A DNA stretch of 64,000 nucleotides from Candidatus Aminicenantota bacterium (GTDB lineage Bacteria > Acidobacteriota > Aminicenantia > S016-38): NCBI GenBank assembly GCA_027068075.1, contig JAMOUJ010000005.1, positions 248,001 to 312,000 on the forward strand, given 5' to 3'. The position numbers and the translations under genes were made by a program. Positions 23,906 to 31,936 of this stretch are shown one piece after another; position 1 is the stretch's first letter, and each line of letters starts with the position of its first letter. The notes under the pieces are model-generated. The model saw only the letters and a list, made by a program, of their open reading frames with translations, made no database searches and was not told the DNA's origin.

Positions 23906-25599
23906 CTCTCACCCCCTGCCAGCAGTTCATCTATCATGGCTTTAATGGTGGCATCCTCGTACCCCTTAACATCTATGGCATCCTCCGGGCATACGGGAAC
24001 GCAGGCGCCGCAACCCTTGCAAAGGGCCTCTATCACCCTGGCCACTTCCTTCTCACCGTGTTTTACCTTCTCAAAGGCGTTGTAGGGACAGGCTTCCAGG
24101 CACAGTCCACACCAAGTACACCTTTCGGCATCCACCGCCGCCACCTGGGGCTCCAGTTCCGCATAGCCCTTGAGGAGCAGGGTGGCCGACTTGGCCGCCG
24201 CCGCCAGGGAAGAAGCCACCGCCTCGTAGGAATTTTTGGGACCCTGGGCCGCTCCGGCGATAAATACTCCGTCTATAACCGTCTCCACCGGCCTCAGTTT
24301 TGGGTGAATTTCGTTGTAAAATCCGTCCATTCCAATGGGAAGTTTCAATATCTCGTTGAGGGAATCGTTGGAGCGAGGCACCATTCCCGTAACCAGCACC
24401 ACCAGGTCCGTCTCTATCTCCACCTCCTGCCCTTCGGTTAGCAGGTCCTTAACCCTTACCCTTACCCGGCCGTTCTCCGCTTCCACCTCCGGGGGCGAAT
24501 CCGGTGAAAACTTCAAAAATACGGAACCCAGCCTGGAAGCCTCCTCGTAGAGGAGTTCGTTTTTACCGTAGGTCCTTATGTCCCGGTAGATGTGAAACTG
24601 CCGGGCGGAGGGATTGAGTTTGTACGCCAGAAGGGAGGAATGTAGGGCCGCATTGCAACAATACCGGGAGCAATAGGTATTCCCCTGAGCCTGGCGTGAA
24701 CCCACGCAGTATATGAAGGTTATGGTCCTTATGTGACCGTTGAATTTTCCATCCTCCACCATTTCTTTAAAGGCCGAAAGGGTAACCACCCGGGGATGGC
24801 CGTAGCCAAATTCTCCCTGGGAGGGTTTGTACTCTTCAAACCCCGTGGCCACGATTATGGAACCCACCTCCAGGAGTATTTCCTCTCCCTGAACCCTTAT
24901 TTTCACTTCAAAATCTCCCAGGACTCCCCTTTTTTCCACCAACTCTGCCTGGGTAAAGATGGTTATGTTCTCCCGGGACTTGGCCTCCCTGATTAAACCC
25001 TCCACCAGGGCCCTACCGCTTTTCCCCGAGGGATAGATTGAGGAAAATTTCCTCAACCATCCCCCCACCTCCTTTCCCTTTTCCACCAGAAACACATGAA
25101 TCCCCATGTCCGCCAGGGAAAGGGCTGCCCTTAGTCCGGAAATTCCTCCCCCCAGGATAAGGACCCTCTTTTCCGTCTCCACCCGGATGGGCTCCAGGGG
25201 TCTGGAGGCCCTGGCCCTGGCCACACCGGCCCTGACGAGGTTTATAGCCTTAACGGTGGCCCCCTCCGGGTCGTCGGTATGGGCCCAGGAATCCTGTTCC
25301 CTCAGGTTAACCTGAACATATTTATAAGGATTGAGTCCGGCCCTCTGGGCCATAGCCCGGAAGGTGAATAGATGAAGCCTGGGGGAGCAGGAGGCTATAA
25401 CTATGGCGTCCAGACCCTTTTCCTTTATATCCTGGATAATCTCCTGTTGGGCTGCATCGGAGCAGGCGAACATGGTGGTTTTGGCCACCACCACCCCCTC
25501 TTCCTCTTCCACCGCCCTCCTCACCTTTTCCACATCCACATAATCGGAGATATTGCCTCCACAGTGACAAATGTAAACGCCTATTTTCCTGTTGCTCAT
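23902..25599 (-). CDS. hdrA: HdrA/QmoA-like flavoprotein, cluster A
   Basis: A 565-residue HdrA-type flavoprotein. Residues 1-140 form the HdrA N-terminal domain (GVYICHCGGNISDYV, FACSDAAQQEII, VIASCSPRLH). An FAD Rossmann motif follows (VLILGGGISGLRAALSLAD), then the Cys-rich YCVGSRQ ... YCSRYCCN segment, and near residues 490-540 two 4Fe-4S motifs (CTWCGLCLEACPY, CKGCGACVPVCPE). It lacks the CASC motif and inserted ferredoxin found in its two paralogues here. It overlaps both neighbours by 4 nt. It probably moves electrons between the GltD-fused HdrA and the QmoC-like subunit; substrate is inferred. Confidence 0.88.
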   Translation of the reverse strand: MSNRKIGVYICHCGGNISDYVDVEKVRRAVEEEEGVVVAKTTMFACSDAAQQEIIQDIKEKGLDAIVIASCSPRLHLFTFRAMAQRAGLNPYKYVQVNLREQDSWAHTDDPEGATVKAINLVRAGVARARASRPLEPIRVETEKRVLILGGGISGLRAALSLADMGIHVFLVEKGKEVGGWLRKFSSIYPSGKSGRALVEGLIREAKSRENITIFTQAELVEKRGVLGDFEVKIRVQGEEILLEVGSIIVATGFEEYKPSQGEFGYGHPRVVTLSAFKEMVEDGKFNGHIRTITFIYCVGSRQAQGNTYCSRYCCNAALHSSLLAYKLNPSARQFHIYRDIRTYGKNELLYEEASRLGSVFLKFSPDSPPEVEAENGRVRVRVKDLLTEGQEVEIETDLVVLVTGMVPRSNDSLNEILKLPIGMDGFYNEIHPKLRPVETVIDGVFIAGAAQGPKNSYEAVASSLAAAAKSATLLLKGYAELEPQVAAVDAERCTWCGLCLEACPYNAFEKVKHGEKEVARVIEALCKGCGACVPVCPEDAIDVKGYEDATIKAMIDELLAGGER

Positions 25600-28307
25600 C
25601 TCCCCCTCCTTTTGGATTCAATGTAAGCGGCCACCTCCGCGGAAGCGGCTCCAGCGGTAAGGATGGAGTCGGGGATATCCTTGGGACCGGCGGCGGTTCC
25701 TGCCACGAAAACCCCCTCCAAACTGGTCCTGGCGGGGCTCACATCTTCCTCCACTTGCTTTACCCAGTAAAATTCGTCCAGTTCCAGTTTTTCGTCCTTG
25801 AATATTCGGGTTATTTCCGGATTGGGAAGGAGTCCCACCGAAAGAACCACCAAGTCGTGTTCCGCCACCTTTTTGACCCCACCGTTTTCTATATCCTCGT
25901 AGTGGAGGAGAAGGTTGCCGTCTTCCTTTTCCTCAATCTTGGCCACCCTTCCCTTGATGAACTGTACCCCCATGTCTGAAGCCTGCTGGAAAAATTCCTC
26001 GTAGCCTTTGCCGAAGGCCCTTATGTCCATGTAATAAACGGTTATGTCCGCCAGGGGTAAAGCCCCCATGAGGAGTTGGGCCTGTTTTATGGAGTACATA
26101 CAGCAAATCTGGGAACATATTGGGTTGTTGACGGTTCTATCCCTGGAACCAGTGCAGAGGACATAGGCTATGTTCTCCGGAACCTTGCCGTCGGAGGGCC
26201 TGAGTATGGTGTTGTAGGGTCTGGTAGGGGCCAGGAGCCTGTCCATCTGCATGGCGTTTATCACATTAAAGAACCTTCCGAAGCCATAGCGCGGTTTTCT
26301 CTCCGCCGGGAAGAGTTTGAATCCCTGGGAGACCACCACCGCCTCGGCCTCCACCTCAAATTCCTGGGCCTTCTGGGAAAAATCTATGGCATCCGCCGGG
26401 CAGGCCAGTATACATTGATGGCACTCGGAGCATATCCCACAATCCAGACATCGGGCAGAGGAGTAAAGAACTTCCTCCTGGGTCATGGGAAGTTCCACCT
26501 CCCTGAAGTCCTTGATCCTCTCCTCCGGAGGGAGGAGCTTCTTCTTGACGGGATTCAGCCTGGTATGGGTAAGTTGCCTGGAAAGAACCTCTTCCTTCTT
26601 CGCCGGCGGAAGTTTGTATTCAAACTCGGCCTCCTGGAGGTCTTCTCCCCGAAGGAACCTGTCTATGAAAAAGGCGGCCCTTTTTCCCTGCCCCATGGCC
26701 TCCACCATGGTGGAAGGCCCCAGGACCGCATCACCGCCGGCAAATACATAGGGAAGGGAAGTCTGAAGTGTGGTGGGATTCACCTTCACCGTGCCGTTTT
26801 TGTTAAGTTCTATCTCGTCCTGGAAGGGACTGGTGCTGGGCTTAAGGCCTATGGCAAGGACTACGAAATCCACCCTCATTCTCTCCTCCGAACCCTCCAC
26901 AGGAATGGGCCTCCTCCTTCCGCTTTCGTCGGGCTCCCCAAGCCTCATGCGAATGCTTTCCACCTCTCGCAGTTGTCCATCCTCCCCTATAAACCTCACA
27001 GGATTTTTAAGGTATTGGAATTCCACCCCTTCCTCCTCGGCTTCCTCCACTTCCCAGCGGAAGGCGGGCATTTCCTTTTCGCTTCTTCTGTACTGAACGA
27101 CCACCCTGGAAGCCCCCAGGCGACGGGCAACCCGGGCGGCGTCTATGGCCACATTTCCTCCTCCCACTACCAGGACAGTCTTTCCCGCCAGGTCAAAACT
27201 TTCCCCTTCGCTAACCCTCTTGAGAAAGTCTATACTGTCCACCACCCCCCTGAGGTTCTCCCCTTCTATGCCCATTTTCCGGGCCTTCCAGGTGCCCACC
27301 GCCAGAAACACCGCATGATAACCTTCCTCCCTGAGTTTTTTCAGGGATTCCACCCGGTGATTGGTCTTTATTTCCACGCCCAGGGCCGTTATGTTCTTTA
27401 CATCCCTGGAGACCACATCCCTGGGAAGACGGTAGGAGGGGAGGGCATACCTCAGCATTCCTCCCGGCTCCGCCTGGGCTTCAAACACCGTCACCTCGTA
27501 CCCATTTCTGGCCAGGAAGTATGCGGCGGAGAGTCCTGCGGGTCCGGACCCTACCACCGCCACCCTCTTGCCGTTTCTCTTTTCCGGAGGGCCGTATTCC
27601 GGCTCAGGATGGCGGGAGTAATAATACTCGGCAATGAACCTCTTTATCCTTCTTATGGGAAGGGGACCCTCCAGCAACCCCCGGGTGCACTCCCCTTCAC
27701 AGGGAGCGTAGCAGGCCCTTCCCAGGGAACCCACCAGGGGAGCATCCTCCATAATGAGGTGGAAGGCCTCCTCAAACTTCCCGCTTCGGGCCAGGGAAAT
27801 GTAACCGTGGGCCTTTATGTAGGTGGGACAGGCGAAGGAGCAGGGCGAGGTTCCCGCCCTCTCTATAACTGCTTTTTTGGGAACTGCCTGGGGAAAGGGA
27901 ATGAAGGCAGCCCTTCTGGCCACCAGGCCAAAATTGAACTCGTCGGGCACTGCCACGGTGCAGGCGAACTCGCATTCCTGGCAGCCCGTACACTTGGCCG
28001 GATCTACGAACACGGCTCTCCTGAAAACCCGGGCCCTGAAGTTTCCGTTTTTCCTGCTAACCTCCTTAACCTCGGAGGATGTCATCAGGTGAATATTGGG
28101 GTGATTGGCAGTGGCCGCCATTTTGGGGGTGGATATACAACTGGCACAGTCCAGGGTGGGAAAAACCTTGCTTAGAAGTATCATCTTTCCACCGATGGAA
28201 GGCTCCCTCTCCACCAGGAGGACCTTGTAACCCATGTCCCCCAGGTTGAGGGCGGTCTCCATGCCGGCGATGCCCGCACCCACTATCAGAACATCATACT
28301 TTTTCAT
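25596..28307 (-). CDS. hdrA: HdrA with inserted GltD/NfnB-like NAD(P)H module, cluster A
   Basis: A 903-residue mosaic. It starts directly with the HdrA FAD motif (DVLIVGAGIAGMETAL), lacking the usual 145-residue N-domain, then TLDCASCISTPK and a 4Fe-4S motif CTGCQECEFACTV. From about 155 to 550 a GltD/NfnB-like module is inserted: Cys-rich entry (SPCSFACPT, RACYAPCEGEC), FAD motif VAVVGSGPAGLSAAYFLA, and NAD(P)H motif VVGGGNVAIDAARVARRLGA with VVQYRRSEKEMPA. HdrA sequence resumes at CLDCGICSECHQCILACP and continues to the FVAGTAAGPKDIPDS end without C-terminal ferredoxins. The missing ends are both present in the next gene, so the two may pair. Ribosome site GGAGG; overlaps the MvhD-like gene by 14 nt. 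Confidence 0.88.
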   Translation of the reverse strand: MKKYDVLIVGAGIAGMETALNLGDMGYKVLLVEREPSIGGKMILLSKVFPTLDCASCISTPKMAATANHPNIHLMTSSEVKEVSRKNGNFRARVFRRAVFVDPAKCTGCQECEFACTVAVPDEFNFGLVARRAAFIPFPQAVPKKAVIERAGTSPCSFACPTYIKAHGYISLARSGKFEEAFHLIMEDAPLVGSLGRACYAPCEGECTRGLLEGPLPIRRIKRFIAEYYYSRHPEPEYGPPEKRNGKRVAVVGSGPAGLSAAYFLARNGYEVTVFEAQAEPGGMLRYALPSYRLPRDVVSRDVKNITALGVEIKTNHRVESLKKLREEGYHAVFLAVGTWKARKMGIEGENLRGVVDSIDFLKRVSEGESFDLAGKTVLVVGGGNVAIDAARVARRLGASRVVVQYRRSEKEMPAFRWEVEEAEEEGVEFQYLKNPVRFIGEDGQLREVESIRMRLGEPDESGRRRPIPVEGSEERMRVDFVVLAIGLKPSTSPFQDEIELNKNGTVKVNPTTLQTSLPYVFAGGDAVLGPSTMVEAMGQGKRAAFFIDRFLRGEDLQEAEFEYKLPPAKKEEVLSRQLTHTRLNPVKKKLLPPEERIKDFREVELPMTQEEVLYSSARCLDCGICSECHQCILACPADAIDFSQKAQEFEVEAEAVVVSQGFKLFPAERKPRYGFGRFFNVINAMQMDRLLAPTRPYNTILRPSDGKVPENIAYVLCTGSRDRTVNNPICSQICCMYSIKQAQLLMGALPLADITVYYMDIRAFGKGYEEFFQQASDMGVQFIKGRVAKIEEKEDGNLLLHYEDIENGGVKKVAEHDLVVLSVGLLPNPEITRIFKDEKLELDEFYWVKQVEEDVSPARTSLEGVFVAGTAAGPKDIPDSILTAGAASAEVAAYIESKRRGR

Positions 28308-28743
28308 CCTTCACCTCCCCTTCTCTGGAGGGTCCTAATTTTTTAAGGGTGTTGTAAAAATTCTTCATGTGCTTGACGAAGGGTTCAGCGCACACGGAGC
28401 ATATGGCCGCCATCTTCAGCCTGATGGGGTTATAGCCCTTCTCCTTGAAAAGTTCCTGAGCCTCTCCAGCAATCCTGGCCGTCCGCGTGGTGCAATCCTC
28501 CACATACGGACAATCGGTCCCGTCGGCGGCGATGAAAACCCCGTCAAAACCCCTTTCAATGGCGTAGAGTATCCAGGAGGGTTTTATTCCGCTGGAACAT
28601 GGAACCGCTATGGTGTAAACCGTGGGAGGATAATGCATGTGCATGCTACCCGCCAGGTCTATTCCCAGATCTGAGATGTTGTTGGTGGAGAAGACGAGGA
28701 TTTTGGGGCGGAATTCCTCCGCCCCTTTAACTTCTGCTTCCAT
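28294..28743 (-). CDS. MvhD-like protein lacking the CNWC motif, cluster A
   Basis: A 149-residue relative of MvhD, the [2Fe-2S] adaptor between hydrogenase and HdrA. The fold signature is kept (PKILVFSTNNISDLGIDLAG, then FDGVFIAADGTDCPYVEDC and ICSVCAEPFVKHM). The N-terminal CNWC pair of canonical MvhD is replaced by STNN, and the CSGRV position reads CSSGI. The iron-sulfur site must therefore differ or be lost. Since no hydrogenase genes occur in cluster A, it may dock another partner, for example DsrE or TusA; that is inference. It starts 2 nt after tusA and overlaps the HdrA gene by 14 nt. Confidence 0.75.
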   Translation of the reverse strand: MEAEVKGAEEFRPKILVFSTNNISDLGIDLAGSMHMHYPPTVYTIAVPCSSGIKPSWILYAIERGFDGVFIAADGTDCPYVEDCTTRTARIAGEAQELFKEKGYNPIRLKMAAICSVCAEPFVKHMKNFYNTLKKLGPSREGEVKDEKV

Positions 28744-28745
28744 TT

Positions 28746-29000
28746 TTACTTGGTCTTCTTTACGAAGATTCTCCAGTATCCCGGCTCCTCCACGCTGCCC
28801 AGATATTCGTACCCCATCTTCTTAGCCCACAGAGGGATGTCCCTGTTGGTGCCGGGATCCGAAGATAGAACCTCCAGGATTCCGCCCACGGGAACCTCGG
28901 CTATGGCCCTCTTGGCAGCCAGAAGGGGTCCGGGGCAAGAGGTTCCCCTGGCATCCACCACCTTATCTGCCTTGAGTTCTCTCAGTTCCTGTTCCGTCAT
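28746..29000 (-). CDS. tusA: TusA-family sulfur carrier, cluster A
   Basis: An 84-residue TusA/SirA protein. The family motif with the persulfide Cys is present: VDARGTSCPGPLLAAKRAIA, followed by VLSSDPGTNRDIPLWAKKMG, the second conserved block. TusA passes sulfane sulfur between rhodanese, DsrE and Hdr-type proteins in the cytoplasm. Strong ribosome site (AAGGAGGTGAATT). It sits between the DsrE and MvhD-like genes in cluster A, consistent with a sulfur relay. Confidence 0.9.
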   Translation of the reverse strand: MTEQELRELKADKVVDARGTSCPGPLLAAKRAIAEVPVGGILEVLSSDPGTNRDIPLWAKKMGYEYLGSVEEPGYWRIFVKKTK

Positions 29001-29011
29001 AATTCACCTCC

Positions 29012-29425
29012 TTAAAGTATTACGCTGAGGTCCGCTTCCTCGGCGGAACTTATATATTCGCCTATGCCGCAGACCTCGTCCACCAGGTGGAAATCATCCT
29101 TGTCGGCCGATTTCCAGATCTTTCCCGCCGTGCCGCAGAGGTAGAACTTAACATTTCCCATCTCCTTGGCGTTCTTGTAGAACTCCAGCCAGTGGGGAAC
29201 ATTGGCCTTTTTCAAGCCTTCCTGGAAGGCCTCGGTGGAGAGATTCGCCTCCCCCACCGCCTTGTGCCCCTCGGCAAAGTCCTTCCTGAAGGCATAGGCA
29301 CCTCCCAGCAGAAGGAAAACCGTGCATTCCATATCCTGAGCCACCGCTCCGCTCAGGATAATTCCTCCAGCGGTGAGTTTCTCAGATCCGCTGCTTACCA
29401 AGGCAAGAACAAATTTTTTGGCCAT
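29012..29425 (-). CDS. DsrE-family protein, cluster A
   Basis: A 137-residue DsrE/F-like protein (FVLALVSSGSEKLTAGGIIL, then MECTVFLLLGGAYAFRKDFA and NVKFYLCGTAGKIW). A Cys lies in the position expected for the active-site loop (YLCGT), with another near the end (EVCGIGEY). Family members bind or transfer persulfide sulfur. Clear ribosome site (AGGAGGTTATC). It follows rex by 11 nt and precedes tusA by 11 nt. Its distance from the DsrE2-type protein at the far end of the operon shows two different DsrE forms are used. Confidence 0.8.
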   Translation of the reverse strand: MAKKFVLALVSSGSEKLTAGGIILSGAVAQDMECTVFLLLGGAYAFRKDFAEGHKAVGEANLSTEAFQEGLKKANVPHWLEFYKNAKEMGNVKFYLCGTAGKIWKSADKDDFHLVDEVCGIGEYISSAEEADLSVIL

Positions 29426-29436
29426 GATAACCTCCT

Positions 29437-30054
29437 TTATGTTTTTAATTTATTGGCCTTGTAATACAGAAACTCCAGTTCGGCGGCGATGTCCACGAAT
29501 TCCAGGACCATATTCCTGGGGACTTCAAACTCCGCCAGGGCAAAACTAAGGACCCCCCTCACACCTCCCCTTTCCAAGGTATCCACCACCTCCTCAACCC
29601 CCTCCGGAGGGATGGCGATAACCCCCAGGTCCACCGGGTTTTCCTCCAGAAACCTGCGGAGGAAATGGGCCGGAAGAACTTCCACCCTCCCCACCCTCCT
29701 TCCCCACTTTTTTTCGTCGTTGTCAAAGGCCCCCAGGATGTTGAAATATGGAACCTCCTGGAGATATCTGAGAATGGCTCTGCCGAGGCTTCCCACACCC
29801 ACCAAAATAAGGGCTATAGGCTTGTTTATCCCCAGGATGGATTCAATGGCATGTATGAGATCCGCCACCCGATAGCCCTTCCCCTTTATGCCGAAGCCCC
29901 CGAAATAGGAGAGGTCCTTCCTTACCAGCGATGCAGAGGTGCCACACCGCCGGGCCAACTGGGTGGAAAGCACTAACTCTTCGCCCCTTCTCAGGCCCCG
30001 CCTCAGGCATCTTAAATAAACGCTCAATCTCCTTATGGTGGCCTCAGGAATCAT
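29437..30054 (-). CDS. rex: Redox-sensing repressor Rex
   Basis: A 205-residue Rex protein, which binds DNA when NAD+ is high and lets go when NADH rises. N-terminal winged helix (IPEATIRRLSVYLRCL, ELVLSTQLARRCGTSASLVR KDLSYFG over the next turn) and the NAD(H) Rossmann domain (ALILVGVGSLGRAIL, FDNDEKKWG, VIAIPPEGVEEVV) are clear. ATG at 30054 is preferred to an in-frame GTG at 30066. It is the first gene of cluster A, with a strong promoter and a Rex-like half site upstream, so autoregulation and NADH control of the whole operon are likely. Confidence 0.93.
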   Translation of the reverse strand: MIPEATIRRLSVYLRCLRRGLRRGEELVLSTQLARRCGTSASLVRKDLSYFGGFGIKGKGYRVADLIHAIESILGINKPIALILVGVGSLGRAILRYLQEVPYFNILGAFDNDEKKWGRRVGRVEVLPAHFLRRFLEENPVDLGVIAIPPEGVEEVVDTLERGGVRGVLSFALAEFEVPRNMVLEFVDIAAELEFLYYKANKLKT

Positions 30055-30083
30055 GGCACCAACCACCTGTTAAAGTTCTCACA

Positions 30084-30122
30084 TTCACAAATTTATTATA
30101 CAACAAAATTTCGGAATTTCAA
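30084..30122 (-). promoter_or_regulatory. Cluster A promoter with Rex-like half site
   Basis: On the minus strand TTGAAA (30122-30117), 16 bp, TATAAT (30100-30095), near consensus. Just downstream, TTGTGAA (30090-30084) equals one half of the known Rex operator (TTGTGAA-N-TTCACAA type). A matching second half is not evident; GTGAGAA nearby is imperfect. The half site would overlap the transcription start, a good place for repression. Confidence 0.65.
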
Positions 30123-30167
30123 TATAGAGGAATATCTTTTGCCATAAATTTCGTATTTTAGGACTAA

Positions 30168-31760
30168 CTAAAACCCTAATCCCACCAGCGCCCACACGAG
30201 GACCGGCTTCCTTATCTTGGGCTGAGGATCCGCCGTTCCCTTGAAATACCCCTTTTTCCCCTTTATCTCGGTGCTCATGTAGTTATCGTATTGAATGGGA
30301 AAATCAAGGAAGATTCCGAAACTAACCGGACCCTGCCTCAAAAATCCCGCGGTTCCGCTCAGCCAGAACTCCTTTAAATAGGAATTTCTCCGGGCCTCTT
30401 CTTCAAAGCGGAAACCGTCCCCCTCCTTCCTCGTCCTCCCGTAGAATTTCCTGGTGAAATAAAAGGCATGGTGGGTCCAGAGGTGGAACAAAGCGCGGAG
30501 GGAGCGACTAAGCCCTATCTCCAGATCAGCCTCCGAAAACACCACAATCCTCCAGTAGTTTCCATAACTGGGCCTTTCCCACCTTTTTTCCCAGCCGTAA
30601 TAGGCCCAGCCCCCTCCGTACACCTCCCTGCCCCCCCAGATCTCCGCCCGCTTAAAATAACCCCGGGTAAGGCTTAGGGAAGTGCCCACCCGGAGGAATC
30701 CGTTCCTGGGAAGGGTGAAGTGTATAAACGGAAGGACCTCTGCCTCGTAGTCGTTTTCGCTGTATCCGTCCAGAAGAACCTCCCCGGACCACTTGTCGTG
30801 ATTCCTCACAAAGGAAGTTTCCAGAAAGGTGACCACATAGAGAATAGCCCCGGGGGAAATTTCTCCCATTTTCCATACCCCGTAACTCCTCAGGGTAAGC
30901 CTTCCCAGGGTATTCCCCCACTTCTCCCTGGAGTAGGTATTGGACTGAGAGTCGTATTCAAAATAATCCTGGTCCCCGGAAACTCTCCTCACTCTGAACC
31001 CCACCCTGTTCCCCCCGAAATCCATCCCCAGGACCAGGTCCATCTGGGAGTATGAGGTGGAGGCATAGTAGTCCTGCCAGAAGGAATCTATGTTAGCGGA
31101 GACGCCGAAGATGTGGTTGCATCCGTGGGATGTGGACCATCCCCAATTGAAAATTCCCAGTTCCCTTTCCTGGCCCCCTATGGCGTATCTCAAAAAGCCC
31201 CGGGGATTTCCTTCTTGAAATTTCGTGTACTTCATCAAAAAGCCCAGGGTCCTATCGCCCACCTTTCCTGCCCCTACAAACCCCAGGGAATAGGAAGAAT
31301 TGCTCTGGGAAAGTTCCGATGAAAAGGGGATGGGAAACCTCCTTTCCCCCTCCTCTCCGATGGCGGTTCCCCCGGCCTTTAAAGAAAATAGGTCCCATTT
31401 GGTAGAAACCATGGGCATTACGGTGAAGCCTCCGGCGCCAAAGGAGTAGGGCAGGAGAACCAGGCTGGGAGCCCTCCATGTGCCCTTGAATCTTGCCGTA
31501 TAAATTTCCCCACCAAGTTCTTCGCTTACGCTTTCTTCGGTGGAAACATATGTGGGGCTGGGAGAGGCCGCCGGATCGTCCAGGTTGCCCATCCATCCTC
31601 TCCTCTGAAAAGAGAGAAAGAGCAGGATTTTATTTTTAAAAAGCAGGGTGTCCTGGGGAAAGGTTTGATACGAAAAATAGGGGTTGGGTCCTACGAAAAG
31701 AAGACGACACCAGAGGGGAGCGAGAAGCACCCCCAGAAAAAACAGGATTTTTCTTATCAT
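30168..31760 (-). CDS. Probable outer-membrane beta-barrel protein, unknown family
   Basis: A 530-residue protein with an N-terminal signal (MIRKILFFLGVLLAPLW), many alternating aromatic strands (for example SFRRVSG-type turns, WRIVVFSEADLEIGL) and a terminal LVWALVGLGF, the C-terminal Phe signature recognised by the outer-membrane assembly machinery. Composition is rich in Tyr, Trp and Gly. No named family is recognised. Ribosome site GTGGAGGAGTC before the ATG. It lies upstream of rex on the same strand, 113 nt away; the rex promoter sits between them, so it need not be part of cluster A. Confidence 0.65.
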   Translation of the reverse strand: MIRKILFFLGVLLAPLWCRLLFVGPNPYFSYQTFPQDTLLFKNKILLFLSFQRRGWMGNLDDPAASPSPTYVSTEESVSEELGGEIYTARFKGTWRAPSLVLLPYSFGAGGFTVMPMVSTKWDLFSLKAGGTAIGEEGERRFPIPFSSELSQSNSSYSLGFVGAGKVGDRTLGFLMKYTKFQEGNPRGFLRYAIGGQERELGIFNWGWSTSHGCNHIFGVSANIDSFWQDYYASTSYSQMDLVLGMDFGGNRVGFRVRRVSGDQDYFEYDSQSNTYSREKWGNTLGRLTLRSYGVWKMGEISPGAILYVVTFLETSFVRNHDKWSGEVLLDGYSENDYEAEVLPFIHFTLPRNGFLRVGTSLSLTRGYFKRAEIWGGREVYGGGWAYYGWEKRWERPSYGNYWRIVVFSEADLEIGLSRSLRALFHLWTHHAFYFTRKFYGRTRKEGDGFRFEEEARRNSYLKEFWLSGTAGFLRQGPVSFGIFLDFPIQYDNYMSTEIKGKKGYFKGTADPQPKIRKPVLVWALVGLGF

Positions 31761-31813
31761 GACTCCTCCACTTAAAATGATGGCACAGGGGGCGTGAATT
31801 TTCCATCCTGCCC

Positions 31814-31841
31814 TTGACTTTCCTTCAGGGAAGATTATAAT
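31814..31841 (+). promoter_or_regulatory. tRNA-Val promoter
   Basis: TTGACT (31814-31819), 16 bp, TATAAT (31836-31841). Transcription would start about 4 nt before the tRNA 5' end and would also cover the response-regulator gene. Confidence 0.75.
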
Positions 31842-31851
31842 TTTTAACAGT

Positions 31852-31926
31852 GGGCGGCTAACTCAGCGGTAGAGTGCTACCTTCACACGGTAGTGGTCAG
31901 AGGTTCGAATCCTCTGCCGCCCACCA
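31852..31926 (+). tRNA. tRNA-Val (CAC)
   Basis: Full cloverleaf: acceptor GGGCGGC/GCCGCCC, D loop AGCGGTA, anticodon arm CTACC-TTCACAC-GGTAG (anticodon CAC), T arm AGAGG-TTCGAAT-CCTCT, discriminator A, and CCA encoded at 31924-31926. The response-regulator ATG follows 10 nt later. Confidence 0.96.
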
Positions 31927-31936
31927 TTTTATTTTT

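Noticed and set aside
26076-28175. Long plus-strand open frame (699 codons) opposite hdrA
   Set aside because: It mirrors codon bias of the HdrA-GltD gene, is rich in Gly/His/Pro with no domain, and has no ribosome site. A shadow frame.
30061-30090. Full palindromic Rex operator
   Set aside because: Only one half (TTGTGAA) is exact; the partner half does not match at the usual spacing, so only a half site is claimed.
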